Shown here piece by piece: positions 13,511 through 21,984 of a stretch of 22,081 nt of DNA. Both the position numbers and the translations under genes were made by a program. Each line of letters opens with the position of its first letter. Within the stretch, counting starts at the first letter, position 1. The stretch lies in assembly GCA_900548615.1 (NCBI GenBank), contig URKW01000021.1, positions 1 to 22,081 of the forward strand. The letters run 5' to 3'. The notes under the pieces are model-generated. The model was not told the DNA's origin, made no database searches, and was given only the letters and a program-made list of their open reading frames with translations. The stretch comes from an uncultured Eubacteriales bacterium. GTDB taxonomy: Bacteria; Bacillota; Clostridia; Oscillospirales; Oscillospiraceae.

Positions 13511-16500
13511 TTACCCGCCCCATCTGGAAGCAAATTCCTGCAGGTATTTGCTTTGCAATCCGGAACCGGTGTCCTCGGTGTCTAGGGGAATCCCGTCCCT
13601 TGCGGCCAGGTACTGCAAATAACCGCTGTAGCGCGGTGCGCTGGGTGCGGCCTCCTGTAGTGTGTACCCGTTTTTCTCTGCAAGATAGGACAGATATCTG
13701 CTGCTCGAAGATGATTCGCGGGAGTAGTTTCCGCCATCCCCGCCGCGCCACGGTGCGTCCCGGATGGTGCTCTGTGCCCACCCCTCTGCATAATAGATGG
13801 CGTCCTTTTGGGCGGATGTCAGATCCAGACTGTTGATGGCCTGCATCTTCTCTGCCTTCTTGGTCATGCCGCTGCTGGCTACTTTGTACTGGTAGAACTG
13901 TACCGCCGTGATTCCGCTGGACATTTCCAGTTCAGCTTGGGTTTCCAGTACCTTGTCGCTGGCCATGTCGGCAAAATAGATTTCAGCCTGGGATGCAAGA
14001 ACCATACCGGAACTTTGCAGCCAGTCAAATTTCTGCGTGGTCACACTGGTATCTCCGCTCTTTTCAAACCCTCTGGTGCCGAAGTAGTAGGCGTAGTAGT
14101 CATCATAGCTCACGCCGTTGCTCTTGGCGCTCTTCGCCTTCTCATACACGTCCTTGTTGTAGACCTGTAAGGCATACTCCGCGCCGAAGCAGTCCTTGTT
14201 GGCGGCCCGGTAGGCGTCATCGGCATCCATGCCTTTCTGAAGATTCTTTTCCACAGCGGCGCGGTAGGTCTCCTCCACCGCCATGGCGTTTTTCTGGATG
14301 CCGTTTACCAGTGCTTTCAACTCTCTGGTTTTCTGGCGTTTCTCCCTGTCGGACAGGTCGGAGGATTCCACTTCACGGATCTGCTTGTACAGGTCGCTGC
14401 ATGCGGACTGCTGTTTGCTCCAGAATCGGCTCACCACAGCCGCCGCTTCGTCTCCGCCGTTTTTGGCATAGGTCAGCGCGTCCGCCTTGTCATAGAAATC
14501 CCCGCTCAACCGGTTGCTGGTCACGACATCCACCGTGAAGGCCTTTGAGAACATGCCCCGTTCTGCCTGCGGCGTCAGCAGCGGCAGCAGGAAGTCACCC
14601 ACCACGCCGGAATACTGATCCAGCACATAGTTCAGCTTCTTCGGCGAGATACCCAGCGCACCGCCCACAGCCTTGGAGAAAATGTCCGTGCTGCTGTCAT
14701 ACCGCTGGCCCGGCGCGTAGCTTTGCAGGCGCTGATTTTCGATGTCGCCGCCGTACCACGTGCGGCCGGGACTGGACGGGTCAAACAGCTGCGCTTCAAA
14801 CAGTGCCGACGCAATGTTGCTGGTCAGCGGGTTCGCCGGCGCTACCTGATTGCCCATGGTGTTGATGGTGGCGATCAGATCCACGTCTTTCCCGTGAACC
14901 GCGTCGCCGATCCGGTCAGCCGTGATGCCCAGCAACGACAGCTCACGGCCTTTGGGAATTTTCAGCCACGTGCCATTGCCCAGCTTGAATAGGTAGTTGG
15001 TGTCCTTGTCGCTGTCCCGCAGATCGTCCCATTCCTCGTCATCGTGGTACAGGAGCGAATTCAGCAGCGCCGGGGCGACGCCCAGAGCGGCGGCACGGAC
15101 AATAAGCTTTGCCCACTCTTTTCCGCCCTTTGTTTCTGTTACCCGCCGGATCATCTTGTCGAAACCCTGAATACCGGGATTCAGGAATGGCACGTAGTTG
15201 GCGTTCAGCACCTTGCCCAGCGTACCGGCCCGGCCGAAGTTGACTGTCACATCAGCGGCGGCATACAGGGCGTCCGCCAGATTTTCGGTGCTGGTGCCGC
15301 CTTTTTCCACTACGCCCATGAACTCCGCCAGACGCGGCGCCTGCTCCATGGCCATGTTCAACGCTTCGATCTTCGCCATCAGCTTGGCGGTGCGGCCTTT
15401 CGGCTCTTTTACCGTACCGGTATTGTAATCAAATACCGAGGAGAAAGAGCCGCCCAGAGCCTTGTACATCTGCCAGTATTCGCCGTTGTTCTTGATCTCT
15501 GCCAGTGCCTTGGGATAATTCCGGGCAAAGGCCACGCCGTCGCGGGTGTATAGACCAGCCGTCTGAAGATCACGCACCGTGTTGCGAATGGTGAAGGTGG
15601 GGTTGTAGCCTGTCACCAGAGCCTTAAACAGATTGTTGGCCGTCCGCACAGCCCGCGTCACGGCGTTGCTCTCCGCTGCGTCTGGTGACAGGGCTTTCAG
15701 TGCATCGAACATGGTGTCGTCCACCGTCAGCTCCCACAGCTTCCCGTCTTTGAATACCGTCAGCGTCTTATCCTTGGTCAGCTGCTCACGGCTCATGTCA
15801 TCCAGTGTGTCCGCCGAAAAATCGTGTTCGTACTCATTGGCCTCCTGTACATAGCGGGCGGCTTTTGAGTTCTCACCTGCCTGTAGAAAGTCGTCTAACA
15901 GCCTCTGACCGAATCGGTTTTTACTGCCCTCTCGAACCACCTTCATGGTTTGGCGGCCTATGGCTTCATGCAGCGGCACCAGATCGGCAGTGCCACCCTC
16001 CGCACGGCCTACTGTCCGGCCAATACGCACGGCATTGCGATCCCGCCCGGCTCCGGCTTGGTTTTCACCTCTTCGCATCGTAGGGACATAGTTGGGATAG
16101 ATCCTTTTCAAATAGTCGACGTCGGCCTGTGTCATCAGTCCGCTGTCCACCCGATACTGCATCAGATTGTCGATGTACCCCCTCACCTGCTGGCGGTACT
16201 GCTCGAACTCCGGGTGCTCCTGCAAGGCACGCCGTGCCCGCTCCTCACTCACATCCGCTGTGACGTCGAAGGAAAATACCGGCTTGTCCTTGATGGCGTC
16301 TGCGCGGTTGACATTGCGCAGCAGCCGCATTTTCTCACGTGCCAGCTCCGCCACATCGGGATCAAGACTCTCGGTCATCCGGGCCAACTGCGCTTCCGTA
16401 TTGGTACGCAGCTCCGGGTGATCGGCGTCGAACTGGTTCAGCGCCGCCGTTGCCTCCAGCATTGCCGCCTCCTTGTTCTGCGACAGGCTCATGCGGTCGA

Positions 16501-19500
16501 TGTTGTGAAGGTCGAACAGGTACATCTGGAATGCACGGTAATAATCCTCGCCCTTGGCCCGGATGGGAGAGAATATGCCGTTCAGGCTCTCACCCACCTT
16601 TTGGGCATTCACGTTGGTCTGGGCGTCCGTAATCATGCTGACGCCCGCTGAACTGGAGGCCCTTGCCTGATTGTAGATTTGATAGAGATAGGGATCATTT
16701 ACCGCTTGGGCGAATTTGCTCACGCTGTGACCGGCGTCTACCATCTTCCGGTAGAAATAACTCCATGCTTCCGAAGCTTTTTCACGTCCGGACTTTTCCA
16801 CCGCAATGGTGTGATCCGATACCATGTTCTCCGTATCCCGGATGCGATCTTCCCTGCTGGCGAAAACGCTTCCCTGATCGGTAAACAACTCTGCAATTTC
16901 GTCCAGATCCTCCTGTGCCACCTGTTCCGCCGGACGTTCGGGCGGTGCTTCCTGCTGCTGGGCCCGCCGCAGCTGGAGGTCATACAGGCGATCCGCAAGG
17001 GTATAGGCGTCTGAGGTGAACATGTTTTCGTCCCGCGCCAGCGCGTCCAAATAGTCGCTGCTGCCGGCCAGATCATCCAGCCCTCGCCCGGTGGAATACT
17101 GTTCCGTGTTGACATTTCCACCATTATTGGGTATACTAATACCAGATGCAGCACTTGTGGTGTCGGCAAGAGAGCTTGAAAAAGCCACTCCCCGGGACAG
17201 TTCTTGTGCTGCATTGTTATTTGTGTCGGCAAATTTGAAGGCCGTGCCGTCGGGCACATACTTCTGATATTCGCTATTGACAAGGCGAAGCAAATCCTGT
17301 ACTCTGATGGTAGAAGAGCTTGAAGGGTGACTAAGCGGCGGATTTTGTTCCGTGTTAGCAGTCGCTGAACTGGAGGGCTCTTCTTTTTCTATGCTCTCCA
17401 GCGCCAAGACTCTTTCGTCGTATGCATAAGCATACGGGTCTACGACGCCTTCCTTTGCGAAATAATCCGCAATCGTTTGTTTTGGTACACTTGACCCGAT
17501 GCGGTACTCCTTTACCTTGATTTTGACAGGCTGGATGCCCGTCTCGGTCTGTACAGCGCCGAACAACGTATAGACTCCCGTAGAGTTATCATCCGCCTTT
17601 CGGCTTGGCTCCGCATATGTCAGGACAGCATTTTCCAGTATCTTCCGAAGATGTTTCGTGGCATAGATGCTGTTCTCACCGGAATTGGAAAAAGAATGTG
17701 TCAGCGTTGCAGGAGTGACGAAAATCAATTCACCTGTGTCTTTGTTGACGGGTGGATTCTGGTAGAGGCTCTGTATCTCCGCGCTATTCAGGATTCTGTT
17801 TCGCTCAATCGCATACGGCAGCTTCAAGCCGTTTTCCCGAATATCCACTACCTGCATATCCGGTTTTGCTCCCAGCTGTTCCCACGTTGGGATCGGTTGC
17901 TGTTCAAAGGAATACTGTGTCCCACGCCCGGTTTCCACCCTCGTCTCCCGCAGAGCCTTGGCATAAAGCCTCTCCGCGTCACGTAGGAAGGTTTCCTCGC
18001 TGGTGCCTGTCAGCTTGCCCGCCATATCGCGGATCCAGTCATAGATCCTCTGGAACAGGTTCCTGTCCTCTGCCAGCAGCCGCCGGACGGTAGCCTCGTC
18101 GGTGAACAGCTTTTCCTCTGCAAACTTGGCCACGATCTCGCGGGTGGCCCCGTCCTCGTCCAGCGTCACGCCGTTTTGGGCGTAGTCGGCCATGAGAGCC
18201 TGCCGCACGCTGTCCACATCCGCGCCCATGTTCTCCGCCACATATCGCAGTGCCGTTTCCCGAAACTCACTGTACCGGCCGCTGCTCTCCATGTGGTGGG
18301 TCAGCTCGTGGATCAGCGTCTGCCGCACCGGATTGGCGGCATTGGGATTCAGTGAGATCACGCCGTCACGGTAAGAGCCGTTGACGCCCTCCTGCTGGCT
18401 GACCACCACCCGTGCCCCGAACCGCCGAGCAATGCGCTGCGCCTTGTCAAATTCAGCCCGACGGGCCTCTGGAATCTGCTGCCATGTTGTCCGCTCCTCA
18501 TAGGTGCGGCCCTGTTCATCGACCAGCCGCGGCATACGCAGTCCGTCCCGCGTGGGCATGATCCGCCCCATGGCGTCGCTGGCCCGCTGGGCGTTGGCTG
18601 CTCTGTTCGCGCTGCCAAGACCGTTGCGTCTCAGATCGGCGTAATAATTGTTCTCCGCCGTCTGCGCCTGGCCCTGCTGTACGCCCCGCACCAGCTGCTG
18701 GCCGCCGCCGAACATACCCATGGCTGTGCCCAGCAGAAAATCATAGCCCCATTGGGCCAGATCATCCGTAGACCAGACGGGGCCTTTCCCGTCATCCAGC
18801 CGCAGCAGACGGTCAGCCAACGGATTCAGCAGGTCACTGGTCACTTCCTCCACACCTTCGCCTACTGCGTTGACAATCCATGTCAGCAGCGCTTGCCCTG
18901 TTGCGTTCTCCGTCAGCTTGCCCACTAGCTTTTGCACCAGTTCATCCGCTGCCGCGCCGCCGTAGATTTTGGAGAATGCGCCGAACATCTTTTCCGTGAA
19001 AACCTCAATGCCGGCGCTTTTCAGGCCTGCAAGAAACTGCTGGCCTTCGCTCTTACCTTCCTGCCGGGCCTCGCCCGCCGCCTGTCCATAGCTGCGCATG
19101 CCCATCATGACAAGGCCGCTGCCGGGCAGGATCAGGTTGGCCAGCGCGTCCCCGGCCATCTGCGTACCGGTCACGCCCATGTCCACCAGAAACTGGCCCA
19201 CCGTTCCCAACCCCTGCTTGGCTTCCTGCGTGTACTGTTGCCCTCTCTCCGTCAGGCGGGTGGCGGCGTCAAATATTTTCTGCTGGCTCTGCTTTTGCTG
19301 AACCCTTCGCTGCCGCTCCTGCAAAAGAATGCTGGTGTTGATATCCGTTCCCTTTTCACGGTTTTCCCGCACGGCGCGGCCCAGATCGCCAAAGCCGGAG
19401 AACTGCCCCATGCTCTGCTGCCCTGTTGTCGGTCGGAACTGTCCGGCGATTTCCGCAAAGCCGCTGGCGGTCTGTGCGGCGCCTGCTTGTACCGTTTTTG

Positions 19501-19867
19501 CGATCCGATCCATGGCCTTTCCGGCTTTACTGTAGTCCCCCGCACCGAAGGCCTGAATGTTGGGCAGCTTCAATGTCAGCGCCTGCGGTGTCTGTGTCTG
19601 CATCGGGGTGGCGGACTTTGTCAGCTTCGGCACTGTTATCTGCTGCACAGGCAGCTGTACCGGGGTCACGCTGCTGCCGCCCAGCGCGGTGCCCTTTGAG
19701 GTACGCGGCTGCGTTGCTGCCGGCGTGTTTGTTTTGTTATTCTTATTGTTCTGCGCGGCAGGATTCAATGGGTTTCCGGAAGGGGGCGCTTTCTGCGTCC
19801 CCTTTTGCTGCTGCTTTTTCTTCTGCTCCTTGCGCGGATCGTAATCATCCAGAAAACGGTATCCCAT
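13511..19867 (-). CDS. Giant phage polyvalent protein with zincin metallopeptidase, LPD3-like and LPD38-like regions
   Basis: The single 2118-residue frame is unbroken. Residues 1-100 are a Lys/Gln/Pro-rich low-complexity head. About 200-400 is helical with hydrophobic, glycine-rich segments. About 435-640 is a zincin-type protease domain with H520-E521-L-T-H524 and a likely third ligand E577. About 660-830 resembles LPD3. About 1010-1270 is helical. About 1400-1700 resembles LPD38 (KALVTGYNPTFTIRNTVRD). About 1800-2050 is helical. Three YLxYLA-like units end the protein. Polyvalent proteins, described for phages and conjugative elements, are thought to be packaged and delivered with the DNA to protect it or subdue the host. 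It is the last gene of the late operon, 19 bases after the repeat protein, with AGGAGGGGAG at 19874-19883. Domain names are from memory; the HExxH motif is certain. Confidence 0.82.
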   Translation of the reverse strand: MGYRFLDDYDPRKEQKKKQQQKGTQKAPPSGNPLNPAAQNNKNNKTNTPAATQPRTSKGTALGGSSVTPVQLPVQQITVPKLTKSATPMQTQTPQALTLKLPNIQAFGAGDYSKAGKAMDRIAKTVQAGAAQTASGFAEIAGQFRPTTGQQSMGQFSGFGDLGRAVRENREKGTDINTSILLQERQRRVQQKQSQQKIFDAATRLTERGQQYTQEAKQGLGTVGQFLVDMGVTGTQMAGDALANLILPGSGLVMMGMRSYGQAAGEARQEGKSEGQQFLAGLKSAGIEVFTEKMFGAFSKIYGGAAADELVQKLVGKLTENATGQALLTWIVNAVGEGVEEVTSDLLNPLADRLLRLDDGKGPVWSTDDLAQWGYDFLLGTAMGMFGGGQQLVRGVQQGQAQTAENNYYADLRRNGLGSANRAANAQRASDAMGRIMPTRDGLRMPRLVDEQGRTYEERTTWQQIPEARRAEFDKAQRIARRFGARVVVSQQEGVNGSYRDGVISLNPNAANPVRQTLIHELTHHMESSGRYSEFRETALRYVAENMGADVDSVRQALMADYAQNGVTLDEDGATREIVAKFAEEKLFTDEATVRRLLAEDRNLFQRIYDWIRDMAGKLTGTSEETFLRDAERLYAKALRETRVETGRGTQYSFEQQPIPTWEQLGAKPDMQVVDIRENGLKLPYAIERNRILNSAEIQSLYQNPPVNKDTGELIFVTPATLTHSFSNSGENSIYATKHLRKILENAVLTYAEPSRKADDNSTGVYTLFGAVQTETGIQPVKIKVKEYRIGSSVPKQTIADYFAKEGVVDPYAYAYDERVLALESIEKEEPSSSATANTEQNPPLSHPSSSSTIRVQDLLRLVNSEYQKYVPDGTAFKFADTNNNAAQELSRGVAFSSSLADTTSAASGISIPNNGGNVNTEQYSTGRGLDDLAGSSDYLDALARDENMFTSDAYTLADRLYDLQLRRAQQQEAPPERPAEQVAQEDLDEIAELFTDQGSVFASREDRIRDTENMVSDHTIAVEKSGREKASEAWSYFYRKMVDAGHSVSKFAQAVNDPYLYQIYNQARASSSAGVSMITDAQTNVNAQKVGESLNGIFSPIRAKGEDYYRAFQMYLFDLHNIDRMSLSQNKEAAMLEATAALNQFDADHPELRTNTEAQLARMTESLDPDVAELAREKMRLLRNVNRADAIKDKPVFSFDVTADVSEERARRALQEHPEFEQYRQQVRGYIDNLMQYRVDSGLMTQADVDYLKRIYPNYVPTMRRGENQAGAGRDRNAVRIGRTVGRAEGGTADLVPLHEAIGRQTMKVVREGSKNRFGQRLLDDFLQAGENSKAARYVQEANEYEHDFSADTLDDMSREQLTKDKTLTVFKDGKLWELTVDDTMFDALKALSPDAAESNAVTRAVRTANNLFKALVTGYNPTFTIRNTVRDLQTAGLYTRDGVAFARNYPKALAEIKNNGEYWQMYKALGGSFSSVFDYNTGTVKEPKGRTAKLMAKIEALNMAMEQAPRLAEFMGVVEKGGTSTENLADALYAAADVTVNFGRAGTLGKVLNANYVPFLNPGIQGFDKMIRRVTETKGGKEWAKLIVRAAALGVAPALLNSLLYHDDEEWDDLRDSDKDTNYLFKLGNGTWLKIPKGRELSLLGITADRIGDAVHGKDVDLIATINTMGNQVAPANPLTSNIASALFEAQLFDPSSPGRTWYGGDIENQRLQSYAPGQRYDSSTDIFSKAVGGALGISPKKLNYVLDQYSGVVGDFLLPLLTPQAERGMFSKAFTVDVVTSNRLSGDFYDKADALTYAKNGGDEAAAVVSRFWSKQQSACSDLYKQIREVESSDLSDREKRQKTRELKALVNGIQKNAMAVEETYRAAVEKNLQKGMDADDAYRAANKDCFGAEYALQVYNKDVYEKAKSAKSNGVSYDDYYAYYFGTRGFEKSGDTSVTTQKFDWLQSSGMVLASQAEIYFADMASDKVLETQAELEMSSGITAVQFYQYKVASSGMTKKAEKMQAINSLDLTSAQKDAIYYAEGWAQSTIRDAPWRGGDGGNYSRESSSSSRYLSYLAEKNGYTLQEAAPSAPRYSGYLQYLAARDGIPLDTEDTGSGLQSKYLQEFASRWGG

Positions 19868-19886
19868 GGTGATCTCCCCTCCTGTG

Positions 19887-21332
19887 TTATCTCACGCGCA
19901 CATACGATACGGTTCTGTCCCTGTCGTTTACAACCTCCTTCACCTGACCGTTGTCAAGCATTTTCTGGAGCTCACTGTAGGAATAGCGACCTCCGCCGTC
20001 AAGGGCGATCCAGCCGTTTCCGTTACGGTTCGTCAGGGTATAGCCGCTGGTATCACCGCCATTCATATAACGGTCATACGCCGCTTGTGTCTGCGGGCCC
20101 CATACGCCGTCGACCGTCAAATTAGCCCCCATGGCGTTCAGCTGCTTCTGCAGATCGGCGGTTTCTGAGCTGTACCCGCTCCCGCCGGAGCTGCCTCCGC
20201 TGGAATAGGCTGCCGCCTTCGCCTGCTGCGCTTGCTGGGCGGCCAGCTGGCGGTTGAACATATCGATCTCCGCCTGAATGCTGCGCTCGTTCTGGAGGTA
20301 GCTGGCATACTGCGCCTGAATCTGGCTGAGATAGTTTGCCATAGCCTCCGCCGCCTGGGCATCACCCGCCATTTTCGCGCTGGTGATGGCCTGCTGCAAG
20401 TCGGAGATGGTGCTCTGGTACTGGTTGGTCAGGCCGGTCAGATCGTTTTCGTAGTTGGTCTCGCTGGCAATGCGCTGGCTGTCCGCCATGCCGCCGTACA
20501 CGCCGTTGGCCGCCAGTTCCTGATCCATGTTCCGCTGGCTCATCATCTTGTTGATGTAGGCCCGCCGGGCGTTTTCCTCATAGTCCTTGCCGGCATTCTC
20601 AATCTGGCTGTTGTATTGGTCGGTGGCGGCCTGCACCTGCGCCTCAATGGCTTTCTGCACCGCCGCCTGATAGTCGTCTCCGCCCACCCGCTTCAGGTAT
20701 TCGCTATAGCTCATGAGTCCGGAGTAATCCGTCCCACCGGAACCGTAGTAGTCATCATAGCCGCCTTGCCCTATGGCCTCCTGATATTTTGTCCATGCGT
20801 CCGCCGCGCTCAGTCCACCAGCTGCGGCAGTGGAGTTTTTGCCCCACATACCGTCTGCCGTTACGCCGTAATAATCTTGCATCTCCTTGATCTGGCTTGC
20901 CGTCAGACTGCCGTTGTTGTAGTTGGTGCCACTGGAGGGCGTATAATCACTGTAACCGCCTTTTCCCATAGCTTCCAGATACTTTGTCCAAGCATCCGCC
21001 GCGCTCAGTCCACCAGCTGCGGCAGTGGAGTTTTTGCCCCACATACCGTCTGCCGTCACGCCGTAATAATCTTGCATCTCCTTGATTTGGCTTGCCGTCA
21101 GACTGCCATTGTTGTAGTTGGTGCCACTGCCCTGTGTATCATTCCGCCCGCCGCCATAGGACATATAATCCGTGTAGCTGCTGTAGCGTCCCTTGTTGCT
21201 GCTGTACAAGCTGTAAGCGCCTCCGGCGTCCCGTCCCCCCGCCGCCGTTGTGGATTTACTGCCCCAGATACCGTCAGCCTTGGTGCCGTACCAGCTCTGC
21301 ATATCCTTGATTTGTTGTGAACTCAGTGCCAT
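19887..21332 (-). CDS. Phage structural protein with peptidoglycan-binding-like repeats and coiled coil
   Basis: The 481-residue protein has four units with a Q-I-K-x-M-Q..YG..ADGxWGxxST pattern like half of a PG_binding_1 domain: residues 5-40, 77-123 and 142-188, plus a classical-looking one at 391-424 (TVDGVWGPQTQAAYD). Units two and three are near-identical 65-residue tandem copies. Between them and the last unit is a long Gln/Ala-rich coiled coil (about 203-375). The last ~50 residues form a small beta-rich end (YTLTNRNGNGWIALDGGG). No catalytic cell-wall hydrolase domain is visible. It probably contacts the cell wall as a virion or tail-tip component, or scaffolds the large protein encoded next. 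AGGAG precedes the start at 21332. Exact role unknown. Confidence 0.8.
   Translation of the reverse strand: MALSSQQIKDMQSWYGTKADGIWGSKSTTAAGGRDAGGAYSLYSSNKGRYSSYTDYMSYGGGRNDTQGSGTNYNNGSLTASQIKEMQDYYGVTADGMWGKNSTAAAGGLSAADAWTKYLEAMGKGGYSDYTPSSGTNYNNGSLTASQIKEMQDYYGVTADGMWGKNSTAAAGGLSAADAWTKYQEAIGQGGYDDYYGSGGTDYSGLMSYSEYLKRVGGDDYQAAVQKAIEAQVQAATDQYNSQIENAGKDYEENARRAYINKMMSQRNMDQELAANGVYGGMADSQRIASETNYENDLTGLTNQYQSTISDLQQAITSAKMAGDAQAAEAMANYLSQIQAQYASYLQNERSIQAEIDMFNRQLAAQQAQQAKAAAYSSGGSSGGSGYSSETADLQKQLNAMGANLTVDGVWGPQTQAAYDRYMNGGDTSGYTLTNRNGNGWIALDGGGRYSYSELQKMLDNGQVKEVVNDRDRTVSYVRVR
20739..21128 (-). repeat. Two tandem 195-bp in-frame coding repeats
   Basis: Copies at 20739-20933 and 20934-21128 lie end to end. 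Over the 153 bases I aligned by eye (20781-20933 against 20976-21128) there are 7 mismatches, about 95% identity. The repeat length equals 65 codons, so each duplication adds one peptidoglycan-binding-like unit without shifting the frame. Confidence 0.9.
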
Positions 21333-21363
21333 TTTTCTGGTCTCCTTTCATCCTAAGCATAGC

Positions 21364-21394
21364 GGCCCCGGCCCCATATCGGGTGGCCGGGGCC
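21364..21394. terminator. GC-rich hairpin between holin and repeat-protein genes
   Basis: GGCCCCGGCC (21364-21373) pairs with GGCCGGGGCC (21385-21394). It lies between two minus-strand genes, but the T run (TTTT) is on the plus-strand side, so on the coding strand it may act as an attenuator or RNA-stability element, not a full terminator. Confidence 0.5.
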
Positions 21395-21407
21395 TTTTCC
21401 TGTATGT

Positions 21408-21701
21408 TTACTTTTCTGCGGTATCGTTCTTGGCCAGCTGCTTGCCGATCTGATTCACGCCGGTGGCCGTCAGGCCGGACATGATGCCCACCGCCACGGC
21501 GGTGAAATAGTCCTGCGCCGGGAACTCCGGCATGCCGAACAGCAGCGCCAGCGCGCCGATGGCGCCGCCGCACACGCCGCAGACGATGGGGATCCACTTG
21601 TCCTGAAGCGGACTTGCTTTCACGATCATGCCGATCAGATAGCAGATCACGATGATAGCGGCCACAGTGGCCACGCCGATGGTATTGATAGTCTCGTTCA
21701 T
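21408..21701 (-). CDS. Phage holin (Hol44 / holin superfamily V-like)
   Basis: The 97-residue protein should form membrane lesions that time host lysis. Hydrophobic segments lie at about 5-28 (TIGVATVAAIIVICYLIGMI), 36-57 and 63-82, joined by short polar turns including LQDKWIPIVCG, a pattern typical of the Hol44/Phage_holin_5_2 family. The C-terminus is short and charged, as holins usually are. The ATG at 21701 follows a modest AAAGGA; an upstream start at 21770 would add an unrelated polar leader and overlap the XhlA-like gene. It follows the XhlA-like gene closely, and the two are commonly paired. No endolysin is next to it in this window. Confidence 0.82.
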   Translation of the reverse strand: MNETINTIGVATVAAIIVICYLIGMIVKASPLQDKWIPIVCGVCGGAIGALALLFGMPEFPAQDYFTAVAVGIMSGLTATGVNQIGKQLAKNDTAEK

Positions 21702-21723
21702 GATGGTTGTCCTTTCCGGGCCT

Positions 21724-21984
21724 TTAGCCCTGTCCGATGATGTTATGTACGTCTCTTTCCAAATCCGCAATGCGGTGATTGGCTACCTTGATGCTCTCGC
21801 CTACCACGGCCAGATGCTCCTCCAGCTTATAGGTGCGCTCCACCAGGTTGTTGTGCTTGCTGACCTTCTGCTCCAGCTGTTCCAGCCGGTAGGCGATCAG
21901 GGCGGTGCTTTTCCGGTTGGCCAGATAGCTGCCGATCAGCGTCCCCGCAAGACCCAGCAGCGCCACAATGATGGCTTCCGTCAT
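21724..21984 (-). CDS. XhlA-like phage membrane protein
   Basis: The 86-residue protein has one N-terminal membrane helix (about 3-20, TEAIIVALLGLAGTLIGSYL) and a long heptad-patterned helix (about 28-80) that should form a coiled coil. This layout resembles XhlA/hemolysin-like holin partners of Firmicutes phages, though XhlA often has the helix at the other end; DUF7365-type proteins are an alternative. The ATG at 21984 overlaps the preceding gene's stop (ATGA) and follows GGAGGT, which decides the start against an in-frame upstream ATG. It probably assists the holin in lysis; the precise role is inferred from its position. Confidence 0.7.
   Translation of the reverse strand: MTEAIIVALLGLAGTLIGSYLANRKSTALIAYRLEQLEQKVSKHNNLVERTYKLEEHLAVVGESIKVANHRIADLERDVHNIIGQG

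Noticed and set aside
20232..21320. 362-residue plus-strand frame with repeated segments
   Set aside because: Its repeats mirror the tandem repeats of the real minus-strand gene; no start signal and against the direction of the late operon.
19887..21332. The 481-residue repeat protein as the phage endolysin
   Set aside because: Only binding-like repeats and coiled coil are visible; no amidase, muramidase or peptidase motif is present.
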